Below, one piece after another: positions 1 to 7,616 of a stretch of 64,000 bases of DNA. Positions within the stretch are counted from its first letter, which is position 1. Each line of letters opens with the position of its first letter. This DNA is from Solirubrobacter deserti (GTDB lineage: Bacteria > Actinomycetota > Thermoleophilia > Solirubrobacterales > Solirubrobacteraceae). Under the pieces are notes generated by a model. That model was not told where the DNA came from. It saw nothing but the letters and a program-made list of their open reading frames with translations, and made no database searches. Both the position numbers and the translations under genes were made by a program. The stretch spans positions 29,837 to 93,836 of the forward strand of contig NZ_JAPCID010000030.1 of NCBI RefSeq assembly GCF_027587175.1. The letters are read 5' to 3'.

Positions 1-1
1 C

Positions 2-1843
2 GACCACATCATCGGTGGTGGCGGCCGCGACGTCCTGCTCGGCGGCGCCGGCGACGACACGGTGATCGGCAGCGCCGGCAACGACCTCCTGCTCGGCGAC
101 CACGGCGTGCTCAGCTACGACACGCACCTCGTGCGCACGAGCGACTTCAACGACGGCGGCCGCGACCGCATCGAGGGCGGCGAGGGCGACGACGTGCTGG
201 CCGGCGGCACCGCGGGCGACACGATCGACGGCGACGCGGGCCACGACCTCATCTTCGGCGACCAGGTCAGCCTGGACGGCGCCACGATCGTCGACCTGTT
301 CCACTCCGTCGCGCACGCTGCCGCGACGATCCCGGCGGGCAAGCTCGGCGCGTTCGGCGACGACTACGTCACCGGCGGCGCCGGCCACGACCGCATCTTC
401 GGCCAGCTCGGCCACGACGTCCTGCTCGGCGACGGCGCGATCGAGGACCCGGCCGCGGGTGCGACGCGCCTGCCCGGCGCCGGCGATCCGCTCGGCGCCC
501 TGATCGTCGCTCCGGCGATCGAGCGCCTGACCGACGGCAACGACTGGATCGAGGGCGGCGGCGGCAACGACGTGCTGTTCGGCGGACTCGGCAACGACGT
601 GCTGCTCGGCGGCAGCTCGAGCGCCTTCACGCTCGTGCGCGCCGACCAGCGCCCCGACGGCGGCGACTACATCTTCGGCGGCGCGGGCACGCGCATCGCG
701 GCGAACACGATCTCCGACGGCCTCGCGGACGCGGACACGATCATCGGCGACAACGGCAACGTCGGCGACGGCAGTGTGACGCTGCTCGACGGCTCCGGCG
801 CGGACGAGGTCCACGGCGAGGCCGACGCCGACCGCATCCACGGCGGCGTCGGCAACGACCGCCTGTTCGGCGACGCGGGCGCCGACAGCATCCTCGGCGG
901 CTCCGGCCACGACTGGATCTCCGGCGGCACCGGCAACGACGGCGCGCTCGGCGAGGACGGCGACGACGTGATCTTCGGCGGCCTGGGCGACGACGCGATC
1001 GACGGCGGCGCCGGCGACGACGCGCTCTCCGGCGCCGAGGCGCTCGAGTTCGCGTACGCGGCCAACCGCTTCGACGGCGGCGTCTCCGACGTGGTCCGCA
1101 GCGACTACCTGCGGCCCTACAACCCGGGCAGCCTGCTGCACTACGGCCTGCACGCGACGGGCGCGACGCTCGCCGGCTTCGCGCTGTTCGACGAGACGCG
1201 GCCGTTCCAGCGCATCCTCGTCGGCGGCGTCGACTTCTTCCTCAACCACGACGCGGCCAACGGCCCGAAGCTCCCGCTCGTCCCGAGCGACGGCGACGAC
1301 CAGCTCGTCGGCGGCACCGGCAACGACTGGCTCTCGGGCGGCACGGGCCGCGACGCGCTGGCCGGCAACGACGGCGACGACGTGCTCAACGCGGACGACG
1401 ACCTCACCACGGGCGCCGGCGCGAACCTCGTCAACGACTCGGGGGCGACCTACGCCGACACGCTGCGCGGCGGCGCCGGCCGGGACCGCTTCCTGACCAA
1501 CAACGACGGCGACCAGGTCGTCGATCCGGACGCCGCCGACACGGCCACGCCACTGCCGCAGCCCAACACGCCGCAGCCGGGCTCGCCGCAGCCGCTCGAC
1601 CCGGCGCCGCTGCCGGTGCCGTCGGTGGAGCAGACCATCGTCTCCAGCGCGCCGCTGAACCCGGGCGCGGTCCGGCCGGGCGTGCGCCTGAACCCGGAGC
1701 GCGACAAGGCGAAGCCGAAGAAGAAGAAGGCCAAGAAGAAGAAGGCCAGCAAGAAGAAGAAGAAGGCGTCGAAGAAGAAGACGTCCAAGAAGAAGAAGCC
1801 TTCAAAGAAGAAGAAGCCGAAGAAGAAGGGGACCAAGTCGTGA
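2..1843 (+). CDS. RTX (hemolysin-type calcium-binding) repeat protein, 5' truncated, lysine-rich C-terminus
   Basis: The frame is open from the left edge, so the N-terminus lies outside the window; the GTG at 62 is internal to the repeats and not a believable start. About 500 residues consist of glycine/aspartate nonapeptides of the GGxGxDxLx type, which in RTX proteins bind calcium between parallel beta-roll turns in secreted proteins. A proline-rich linker (about nt 1540-1640) follows, then a tail of about 43 residues (from about nt 1708) that is mostly lysine written as AAG. The stop overlaps the next gene by four bases (GTGA), so it is probably the first visible member of a secreted-protein operon. 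No catalytic domain is visible in this part; an adhesin or surface-layer role is a guess. Confidence 0.85.
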   Translation, partial: DHIIGGGGRDVLLGGAGDDTVIGSAGNDLLLGDHGVLSYDTHLVRTSDFNDGGRDRIEGGEGDDVLAGGTAGDTIDGDAGHDLIFGDQVSLDGATIVDLFHSVAHAAATIPAGKLGAFGDDYVTGGAGHDRIFGQLGHDVLLGDGAIEDPAAGATRLPGAGDPLGALIVAPAIERLTDGNDWIEGGGGNDVLFGGLGNDVLLGGSSSAFTLVRADQRPDGGDYIFGGAGTRIAANTISDGLADADTIIGDNGNVGDGSVTLLDGSGADEVHGEADADRIHGGVGNDRLFGDAGADSILGGSGHDWISGGTGNDGALGEDGDDVIFGGLGDDAIDGGAGDDALSGAEALEFAYAANRFDGGVSDVVRSDYLRPYNPGSLLHYGLHATGATLAGFALFDETRPFQRILVGGVDFFLNHDAANGPKLPLVPSDGDDQLVGGTGNDWLSGGTGRDALAGNDGDDVLNADDDLTTGAGANLVNDSGATYADTLRGGAGRDRFLTNNDGDQVVDPDAADTATPLPQPNTPQPGSPQPLDPAPLPVPSVEQTIVSSAPLNPGAVRPGVRLNPERDKAKPKKKKAKKKKASKKKKKASKKKTSKKKKPSKKKKPKKKGTKS

Positions 1844-3195
1844 AGCGACTCTTGACACTCGCCGCGGCTCTCGTGGTGTGCCAGGCGGCGCCCGCGGCGG
1901 CTGCGAGCCTCGACGATCCGGCGGCGCAGTGGCTGCCGCGCACGGACGGCGCCACGTGGATCTATGAGTGGGCCAACAGCGCCTACTCGCCGCCGCGAGC
2001 CGAGCGCTACACGTTGACGGGGCGCACGGGCACGGGCTTCCGCGTCGCGTGGGAGGAGTTCATGCTGCGGCCGGAGGACAACCCGGCCAACGGCTTCGCG
2101 GACTTCCGCCACACGGACGCGGGCCTGATCAACACGAACTTCCAGTCCACGCCGGTGCCGCCGCAGTTCCCCGTGCTGTGCGGGACCGCGGCGCGCTGCT
2201 CGAACTCGCTCGCCGGCACGGTCTTCCAGCTGTTGTGGGGCACGCGCTCGCCCGTGCTGGCCGAGCCGCTCGTCGAGGGCACGACGTGGAACTCGGTCGG
2301 CGGCACGACCAACGATGTCACGGCCTCCAACCGCTACCGCGGCGTCGTCGACGTCAGCGTCCCGGCGTTCCCGGCGGGCGTGAAGGCGGCCAAGATCGAG
2401 TCCGTGATCACGCAGGCGGGCGCACTCGGCGACCCGTTCGGCTCCGGCCTGCGCACGGTCTGGTGGGTGTACGGCGTCGGCCCGGTCAAGATCCTCTTCC
2501 AGCACACGTCGGGGGAGACGAGCTACGCGACGCTGCAGCAGACCAACCTCGCGCCGCGGCCGCTGCCCAGCGACGCGAACCTGATGCCGCTCGCGCTCGG
2601 CACCGAGTCCACCTACCGCTGGCGCAACTCGCGCCACATGAAGCGCTGGTCCGAGCAGCGGCTCACGGTCGCAGCGACCTCGAACAACACCGCGCGCGTG
2701 AACGTGCTCGACACGCGCGGGCCGATCGACGTCAACGCGAGCTACGTGTTCGCCAGCCGGCTCGGCGGGCTCACGAACGTGACGACCGCCGTGCGGAGGG
2801 CCAACACGGGCGCGCGGCTGCCGCAGCTCGGCCCGGCGCGTGGGCCGAAGGGCCGCGCGCGCTTGATCACCCCGCTCGACTTCATGTCCTACGGCTTCAA
2901 CCCGGTGTTCCCGGCGTACGCGGCCACCGGCCAGGCGTGGCGCTCCTCGCGCGAGTCGGCTGACTTCGCCGTCTACGGCGTGACCGGCGACTCGACCGTC
3001 CTCGGAACGCGCACGGTGCGCGTGCCGGCCGGGCGCTACCGCGACGCGGTCGCGATCCGCTCCAAGCTGCGCCAAGCCGACCACCCGTTCGGCTCGGGCA
3101 CGCGCACGATGTACTTCGCGCCGGGCGTCGGGCTGGTGAAGATCACCTTCCGGCACGCGGACGGCAGCACGTCGACCGTGGAGAAGACGGGCTGA
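1840..3195 (+). CDS. Secreted protein of unknown function, two-repeat family, copy 1
   Basis: 451 residues with a clear Sec signal peptide (MKRLLT, hydrophobic core, cleavage near AAAA-S). The mature part has two homologous halves: each ends in a motif of the form PFGSGxRT...GVGxVKIxFxH, near residues 205-230 and 410-440. The protein is a close paralogue of the one at 5487-6824, starting with the shared LDDPAxQWLPRTDGAxW. Starts with GTG overlapping the RTX stop and runs one base into the next gene. I do not recognise an enzyme motif; the double-domain structure and secretion suggest a cell-surface or extracellular binding role, which is inference. Confidence 0.8.
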   Translation: MKRLLTLAAALVVCQAAPAAAASLDDPAAQWLPRTDGATWIYEWANSAYSPPRAERYTLTGRTGTGFRVAWEEFMLRPEDNPANGFADFRHTDAGLINTNFQSTPVPPQFPVLCGTAARCSNSLAGTVFQLLWGTRSPVLAEPLVEGTTWNSVGGTTNDVTASNRYRGVVDVSVPAFPAGVKAAKIESVITQAGALGDPFGSGLRTVWWVYGVGPVKILFQHTSGETSYATLQQTNLAPRPLPSDANLMPLALGTESTYRWRNSRHMKRWSEQRLTVAATSNNTARVNVLDTRGPIDVNASYVFASRLGGLTNVTTAVRRANTGARLPQLGPARGPKGRARLITPLDFMSYGFNPVFPAYAATGQAWRSSRESADFAVYGVTGDSTVLGTRTVRVPAGRYRDAVAIRSKLRQADHPFGSGTRTMYFAPGVGLVKITFRHADGSTSTVEKTG

Positions 3196-5435
3196 TGCGC
3201 CGCGCTATCGCGTTGGCCGGTGCCCTGGCGGGCGCGCTGACCGGGCTGAGCGCCGCGCCGGCGGGCGCGCAGATCCAGCCGCCGTCACTCACCGCGGACA
3301 CGACGTTCGCGTTCGCGGGCGTCTCGCAGTACGACTTCCGGCCGGGCACGGACGCCGACCGCGCGCGGCGCGTCGCCGTCGACGAGCTCCGGGGCCGCAT
3401 CTACGCCGTCGGCTCGACCGAGACGGCGGGTGCGAGTTCGGTGGCGGTCGTCGCGCGGCGCACGGACGGCTCGCTGGACGCCACGTTCGCCGGGGACGGC
3501 TCGCTGGAGCTGCCGCTGGGCCGCGACGCCGAGGGCGTGGACGTCGTCGTGCTGCCGAACGGTCACCTGCGCGTGCTGGCTCGCACCGACGTGGCCGCGT
3601 CCGGCGCGGCCGACTACGACACGGCGATCGTCGGCCTGCTGACGGACGGCTCGCCCGACCCCGACTTCCCCACGGACACGTTCGCGGCGGGCACGGGCGA
3701 CGACGCGCCGAGCGCGCTGGCGCTCGCGCCGGACGGCCGGCTGGCGGTCGCGGGTGGGACGGGGAACGACACGTTCGTGGTCGTCGGCGACAGCGTCGAG
3801 GTCATCGACGCCGCGCCGGCCGCGGTCGACGCCGCGGTGGACGTCGCGTGGGCCGCCTCCGGGCCGGTCCTGCTGATCGGCACGCCGACGGGCGCGGTGC
3901 TGGCGAGCGACGCGTTCGCCACGCCGATCGCGGTACCGGGCGCGACGTCGGTCACGCCTGGCGCCCTGCTCGCGTACGGCGGCGGCTACTGGGTGACGGG
4001 CACGACGGTCGTCGCGGGTGACTCCGACGCGTTCGTGGCCCGCGCCAACAGCGCCGGCGCCGGGTTGGAGACGCGCCGCTTCGACATGCGCGGCTCCTCC
4101 TTCAGCGGCGGCCAGCAGGTGATCGGCCGCGGCCTCGATCTGGCGCTGGCGCCGGGCGATCCGGACACGCTGGTCGTCAGCGGCTCCTCCGAGGTCGACC
4201 GCGGCCCGCAGTGGGCGCTGGCCGCGTTCAACCGGCTCGACGGGCCGCTCGCGGACCTGGCCTACACGGACCTCGTGCTGCCGGTCGTCGGGCACGAAGG
4301 CGAGGCGAGCGGCCTCGCGGCCACGACGGGTGCGGTGGCGGTCGCGGGTGTGCTCGAGGACACGAGCACGGGCGACTCCAGCCTCGCGACCGCGCGGGTG
4401 CTGATCGACGCCGAGAAGCGCTGTGACCTCGCACTGGCCGTGGTGTCGCCGGTCGAGCTGCTGCTGCGCGGCCGGGCGCCGGGTACGGTCACGGTGCGCG
4501 CGACCAACAACGGCGCGCGGCCGTGCTCCGGGCTGATCAGCGTCTCCAAGCCGTGGGTCGGCGGCGGCGTGGACGTCGGACGGCTGCTGCCGGGCCAGAG
4601 CGTCACGCGCGATCTGACGGTCGGCTACGACGCGCCGCTCCCGACGGACGCCACGTTGGAGCTGTCCCTCGTCTCCGCGAGCGACGCCGCGGCGGGCGAC
4701 AACGTCGTGCGTCTGCGCGCCGTGTTCGCGTTCTGCGATCTCGCGCTGCGCGTGCTGGACGCGCCGCCGGTGATTGGCACGGAGGGCTCGCGCCCGTTCG
4801 CCTTCACGGTCCGCAACGTCGGCACGGCGCCGTGCCGGGGCGCGCAGATCATCACCTCGGCGCCGGGCGTGCGGTCCGGTGCCGTGATCCCGTACGCGGT
4901 CGCGCCAGGCAAGTCCGTCGAGGACGAGATCTCGGTCGGCGTGGTGCGGGGCCTGAAGACCGGCTCGCGTGCGGCGCTGGCGTTCCGGGTCGTGGACGCG
5001 GACGACGTGGTCAACGGCAACGACACCGCGGGCTCGGAGGCGGTCGTCGTGCGGCCGGGCGACACGAACGCGCGCACGCCCCAGCGCGGCCGCTCGTTCA
5101 GCGGGCGCGCGTCGCGCGGCGCCGCCACGGGTGTCTCCGCGCGGACATTGCGGGTGCGGCGCGTGCAGATCGCGGTGCGCCGTCTGGGCGGTGGCTGCCG
5201 CTGGCTGAGCTCGGCGCGGGGGGACCTGCGGACGGTCGACGAGAGCGCCGCGGGCAAGTGCGACGAGCCTGTCTGGGTCACGGTCAAGGGAACGGAGCGT
5301 TGGAGCCTGCGGCTGAAGGAGCGCCTGGCGCGCGGGCGCTACGAGCTGCGCACCCGCGCCGTGTTGGCCAACGGGTTGGCCGAGGGCCGGTGGTCGCGCA
5401 GGGACAAGAATCTGATCCGTTTCCGGGTCCGGTAG
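3195..5435 (+). CDS. Secreted delta-60 repeat protein with CARDB-like domains, copy 1
   Basis: 746 residues. Signal peptide at 1-25 ending in AGAQ. Residues about 30-400 carry repeats of the delta-60 type (DGSLDATFAGDG, DGSPDPDF and looser copies), expected to form a beta-propeller-like fold. Residues about 405-620 hold two CARDB-like adhesion modules, each introduced by CDLAL. The C-terminal 90 residues contain a paired-cysteine module (GGGCRWLSS ... KCDEP) also found at the end of the paralogue at 7613-9967. ATG overlaps the preceding TGA by one base, indicating translational coupling. Substrate and function are unknown; export to the surface is well supported. Confidence 0.8.
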   Translation: MRRAIALAGALAGALTGLSAAPAGAQIQPPSLTADTTFAFAGVSQYDFRPGTDADRARRVAVDELRGRIYAVGSTETAGASSVAVVARRTDGSLDATFAGDGSLELPLGRDAEGVDVVVLPNGHLRVLARTDVAASGAADYDTAIVGLLTDGSPDPDFPTDTFAAGTGDDAPSALALAPDGRLAVAGGTGNDTFVVVGDSVEVIDAAPAAVDAAVDVAWAASGPVLLIGTPTGAVLASDAFATPIAVPGATSVTPGALLAYGGGYWVTGTTVVAGDSDAFVARANSAGAGLETRRFDMRGSSFSGGQQVIGRGLDLALAPGDPDTLVVSGSSEVDRGPQWALAAFNRLDGPLADLAYTDLVLPVVGHEGEASGLAATTGAVAVAGVLEDTSTGDSSLATARVLIDAEKRCDLALAVVSPVELLLRGRAPGTVTVRATNNGARPCSGLISVSKPWVGGGVDVGRLLPGQSVTRDLTVGYDAPLPTDATLELSLVSASDAAAGDNVVRLRAVFAFCDLALRVLDAPPVIGTEGSRPFAFTVRNVGTAPCRGAQIITSAPGVRSGAVIPYAVAPGKSVEDEISVGVVRGLKTGSRAALAFRVVDADDVVNGNDTAGSEAVVVRPGDTNARTPQRGRSFSGRASRGAATGVSARTLRVRRVQIAVRRLGGGCRWLSSARGDLRTVDESAAGKCDEPVWVTVKGTERWSLRLKERLARGRYELRTRAVLANGLAEGRWSRRDKNLIRFRVR

Positions 5436-5445
5436 ACGAATGTCG

Positions 5446-5466
5446 GGGGCGGCTTTGTGCCGCCCC
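5446..5466 (+). terminator. GC-rich hairpin between the two secreted-gene blocks
   Basis: A perfect eight-base stem, GGGGCGGC and GCCGCCCC, around the loop TTTGT, ten bases after the stop of the first delta-60 gene. There is no T-run after it, so it may attenuate rather than end transcription, or act as an mRNA 3' stabiliser. It marks the junction of the duplicated gene pairs. Confidence 0.5.
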
Positions 5467-5486
5467 AGCACTAAATTCGCCCTCCT

Positions 5487-6824
5487 ATGTGGAGGACGTC
5501 CATCGCTGCTGCCCTGACCGCGTTGCTGCTCGTGCCCGCGGTCGCGTCCGCCGGGCCGCTCGACGATCCGGCCGAGCAGTGGCTCCCGCGCACCGACGGC
5601 GCGGCCTGGACGTACGCGTGGACGAACTCCACCTACCAGGCGACGCCGCGCGTCGAGCGCTACACGATGGCGGCGCGCGCGGGTACGTCGTTCCGGCTGC
5701 GCTGGGACGAGGTCAACCCGCCGCCGACCGAGACCGCGTCGGCCGGCACGATCGACTTCCAGCACACGGACACCGGGCTCGTCAACACGAACTACCAGTC
5801 CTCCCAGCCCCCGCCGCGGTTCCCGATCCTGTGCGCGTCGGCCACCGACTGCGCGAGCTCGCTGAGCGCGGCCTGGTACATGGTCATCTGGGGCACGCGC
5901 TCGCCCGTGTTCGCCGAGCCGATGCTCGACGGCACGCGCTGGAGCTCGCTGGGCGGCGCGGCGAACGACGTCGCCTCGTCGAATCGGTACGCCGGGCAGG
6001 TCAAGGTCACGGTGCCGGCGTTCCCGGCGGGCGTGCAGGCCGCGCGGGTGGACGCCGAGGTCACGCAGGCGGGCGCGATCGGCGACCCGTTCGGGACGCT
6101 GACCCGGACCGTCTACTGGGTGCGCGGCGTCGGCCCGGTCAAGGTGGTGCTCAAGCACGCGAGCGGCGAGACCTCGACGGCCGACCTGACCGAGACGAAC
6201 CTCGCGCCCAAGCCGCTGCCGTCCGACCAGAACCTGCTGCCGCTCAATCGCGGTGACTCCGGCACCTTCCGCTGGCGCAACTCGAAGTGGATGAAGGCCT
6301 GGTCCACGCAGTCCTACGAGGTCTCCGACGTGTTGAACTCGACATCGCGCGTGGACTTCAAGCACGTGCGCGGCCCGCTGCGCGTCGCCGGCGCCTACAC
6401 GCTGGCCTCGCGGCTGTCGGGCGTGACCCTGCTCGGCGGCTCCACCCAGTCCACGGGCGGCAAGTTCCCCAAGCTCGGCAGGTCGCGCCGCTTCACGACC
6501 CCGTTCGACCTGATGGTGTACGGCTTCAACCCGGTGATCCCGAGCCCGGGCACGGCCAAGGGCACGACCTGGCGCTCGTCCCGCACCAGCCGTGACTTCT
6601 CGATCTTCGGCGTCTCCGGCAACACGACCCTGTTGGGTGAGCAGACCGTCACCGTGCGCGGCAAGAAGTACAAGGCCGTCGCGATCCGTTCGCGCCTGAC
6701 CCAGGGCAGCCACCGGTTCGGCTCGGGCACGCGCACATCCTGGTTCGCGCCGGGCAAGGGCCTGGTCAAGCTCGTCTTCAAGCACGCCGACGGCTCCGTG
6801 TCGACGGTCGAGCGGGTCAAGTAG
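5487..6824 (+). CDS. Secreted protein of unknown function, two-repeat family, copy 2
   Basis: 445 residues; signal peptide MWRTSIAAALTALLL with cleavage near ASAG. Collinear with the 1840-3195 protein over its whole length and with the same internal duplication (PFGTLTRTVYW near residue 205, RFGSGTRTSWF near 410). No Shine-Dalgarno sequence precedes the ATG; instead CCTCC and GGAGG flank it, so the start codon would sit in the loop of a five-base hairpin. The next gene begins immediately after the stop. Function unknown; retention of a second diverged copy suggests both are used. Confidence 0.8.
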   Translation: MWRTSIAAALTALLLVPAVASAGPLDDPAEQWLPRTDGAAWTYAWTNSTYQATPRVERYTMAARAGTSFRLRWDEVNPPPTETASAGTIDFQHTDTGLVNTNYQSSQPPPRFPILCASATDCASSLSAAWYMVIWGTRSPVFAEPMLDGTRWSSLGGAANDVASSNRYAGQVKVTVPAFPAGVQAARVDAEVTQAGAIGDPFGTLTRTVYWVRGVGPVKVVLKHASGETSTADLTETNLAPKPLPSDQNLLPLNRGDSGTFRWRNSKWMKAWSTQSYEVSDVLNSTSRVDFKHVRGPLRVAGAYTLASRLSGVTLLGGSTQSTGGKFPKLGRSRRFTTPFDLMVYGFNPVIPSPGTAKGTTWRSSRTSRDFSIFGVSGNTTLLGEQTVTVRGKKYKAVAIRSRLTQGSHRFGSGTRTSWFAPGKGLVKLVFKHADGSVSTVERVK

Positions 6825-7616
6825 GTGCGGCTCGCGCCCGTCCTCGCGCTCGCGGCCGTGGCCGTCGGCTGCGGGAGCTCCGAAGACCCCGAGCGGGCCG
6901 AGGTCCGCGCCTACCTCGAGCGCGTGAACGCGGTGCAGAAGGGCCAGACCGAAGGCCTCGAGCGCGCGAACACCGTGCTGCGCGGCTACGCCCAGGGCAA
7001 ACCGGTCGGCGCGCCCGCGCTGGAGGGGATCATCGGCGACATCACCCGCGCCCGCGGCGCCGTCGCCGCCGTCAAACCGCCCGCGAAGGCCCGCGACGTC
7101 CACGCGAGCCTGCTGCGCATCTACGACGTGGACGCCGAACTGGCCGAGGAGACGCTGCGCATGGTCCGCTACCAGGAGGCCGCGCCGCGTGCGCTCGCGC
7201 CGCTGGACCGCGCGAGCGTCCGCCTGCGCCGCGACCTGGACCGCGCGCGGCTCTCCTCCACCCAGGCCCGCGCACTCTCGAGGTTCGCCGGCACGGTCGA
7301 CCGCTCGCACGAGCGCCTTGACGCCCTCGACGTCCCGGCCCTGCTCGCGCCCGCCCACAAGGCCCAACTCGCCCGCCTCGAGTCGACTCGCTTGCTCTCG
7401 CGCAAGCTCCGCACCGCGGTCGCCGAGCGCGACTCCAAGCGCGTCGCCAAGCTGCTGCTGCGCTTCCGCCGCTCCGCGCGCTCCCAGACCTCCGAGCGCG
7501 CCCTCACCAAGCGTGGCCTCGCCGCCTACACCACCCGCCTCGACGAGCTGACGACCGCCCAGGTCGAGTTCGGCCGCGCGCAGGCCCGTCTCAACCGCTC
7601 CCTCCGCTCGACATGA
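6825..7616 (+). CDS. Predicted lipoprotein with helical mature domain
   Basis: 263 residues starting at a GTG directly abutting the preceding stop. The N-terminus ends in the lipobox AVGC (residues 13-16), so the protein should be lipidated and anchored on the outer face of the membrane. The mature part is almost entirely predicted helix, rich in Arg, Leu, Ala and Glu, with long heptad-like stretches. It overlaps the following delta-60 gene by four bases (ATGA). It has no counterpart in the first duplicated block, so it is an insertion into, or a loss from, one copy. Function not recognised. Confidence 0.75.
   Translation: MRLAPVLALAAVAVGCGSSEDPERAEVRAYLERVNAVQKGQTEGLERANTVLRGYAQGKPVGAPALEGIIGDITRARGAVAAVKPPAKARDVHASLLRIYDVDAELAEETLRMVRYQEAAPRALAPLDRASVRLRRDLDRARLSSTQARALSRFAGTVDRSHERLDALDVPALLAPAHKAQLARLESTRLLSRKLRTAVAERDSKRVAKLLLRFRRSARSQTSERALTKRGLAAYTTRLDELTTAQVEFGRAQARLNRSLRST

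Noticed and set aside
3285..7367. Very long open frame on the minus strand opposite the secreted block
   Set aside because: It is Arg/Gly/Ala/Asp-rich with no homology, lies opposite four well-supported genes, and is the usual artefact of high GC content.
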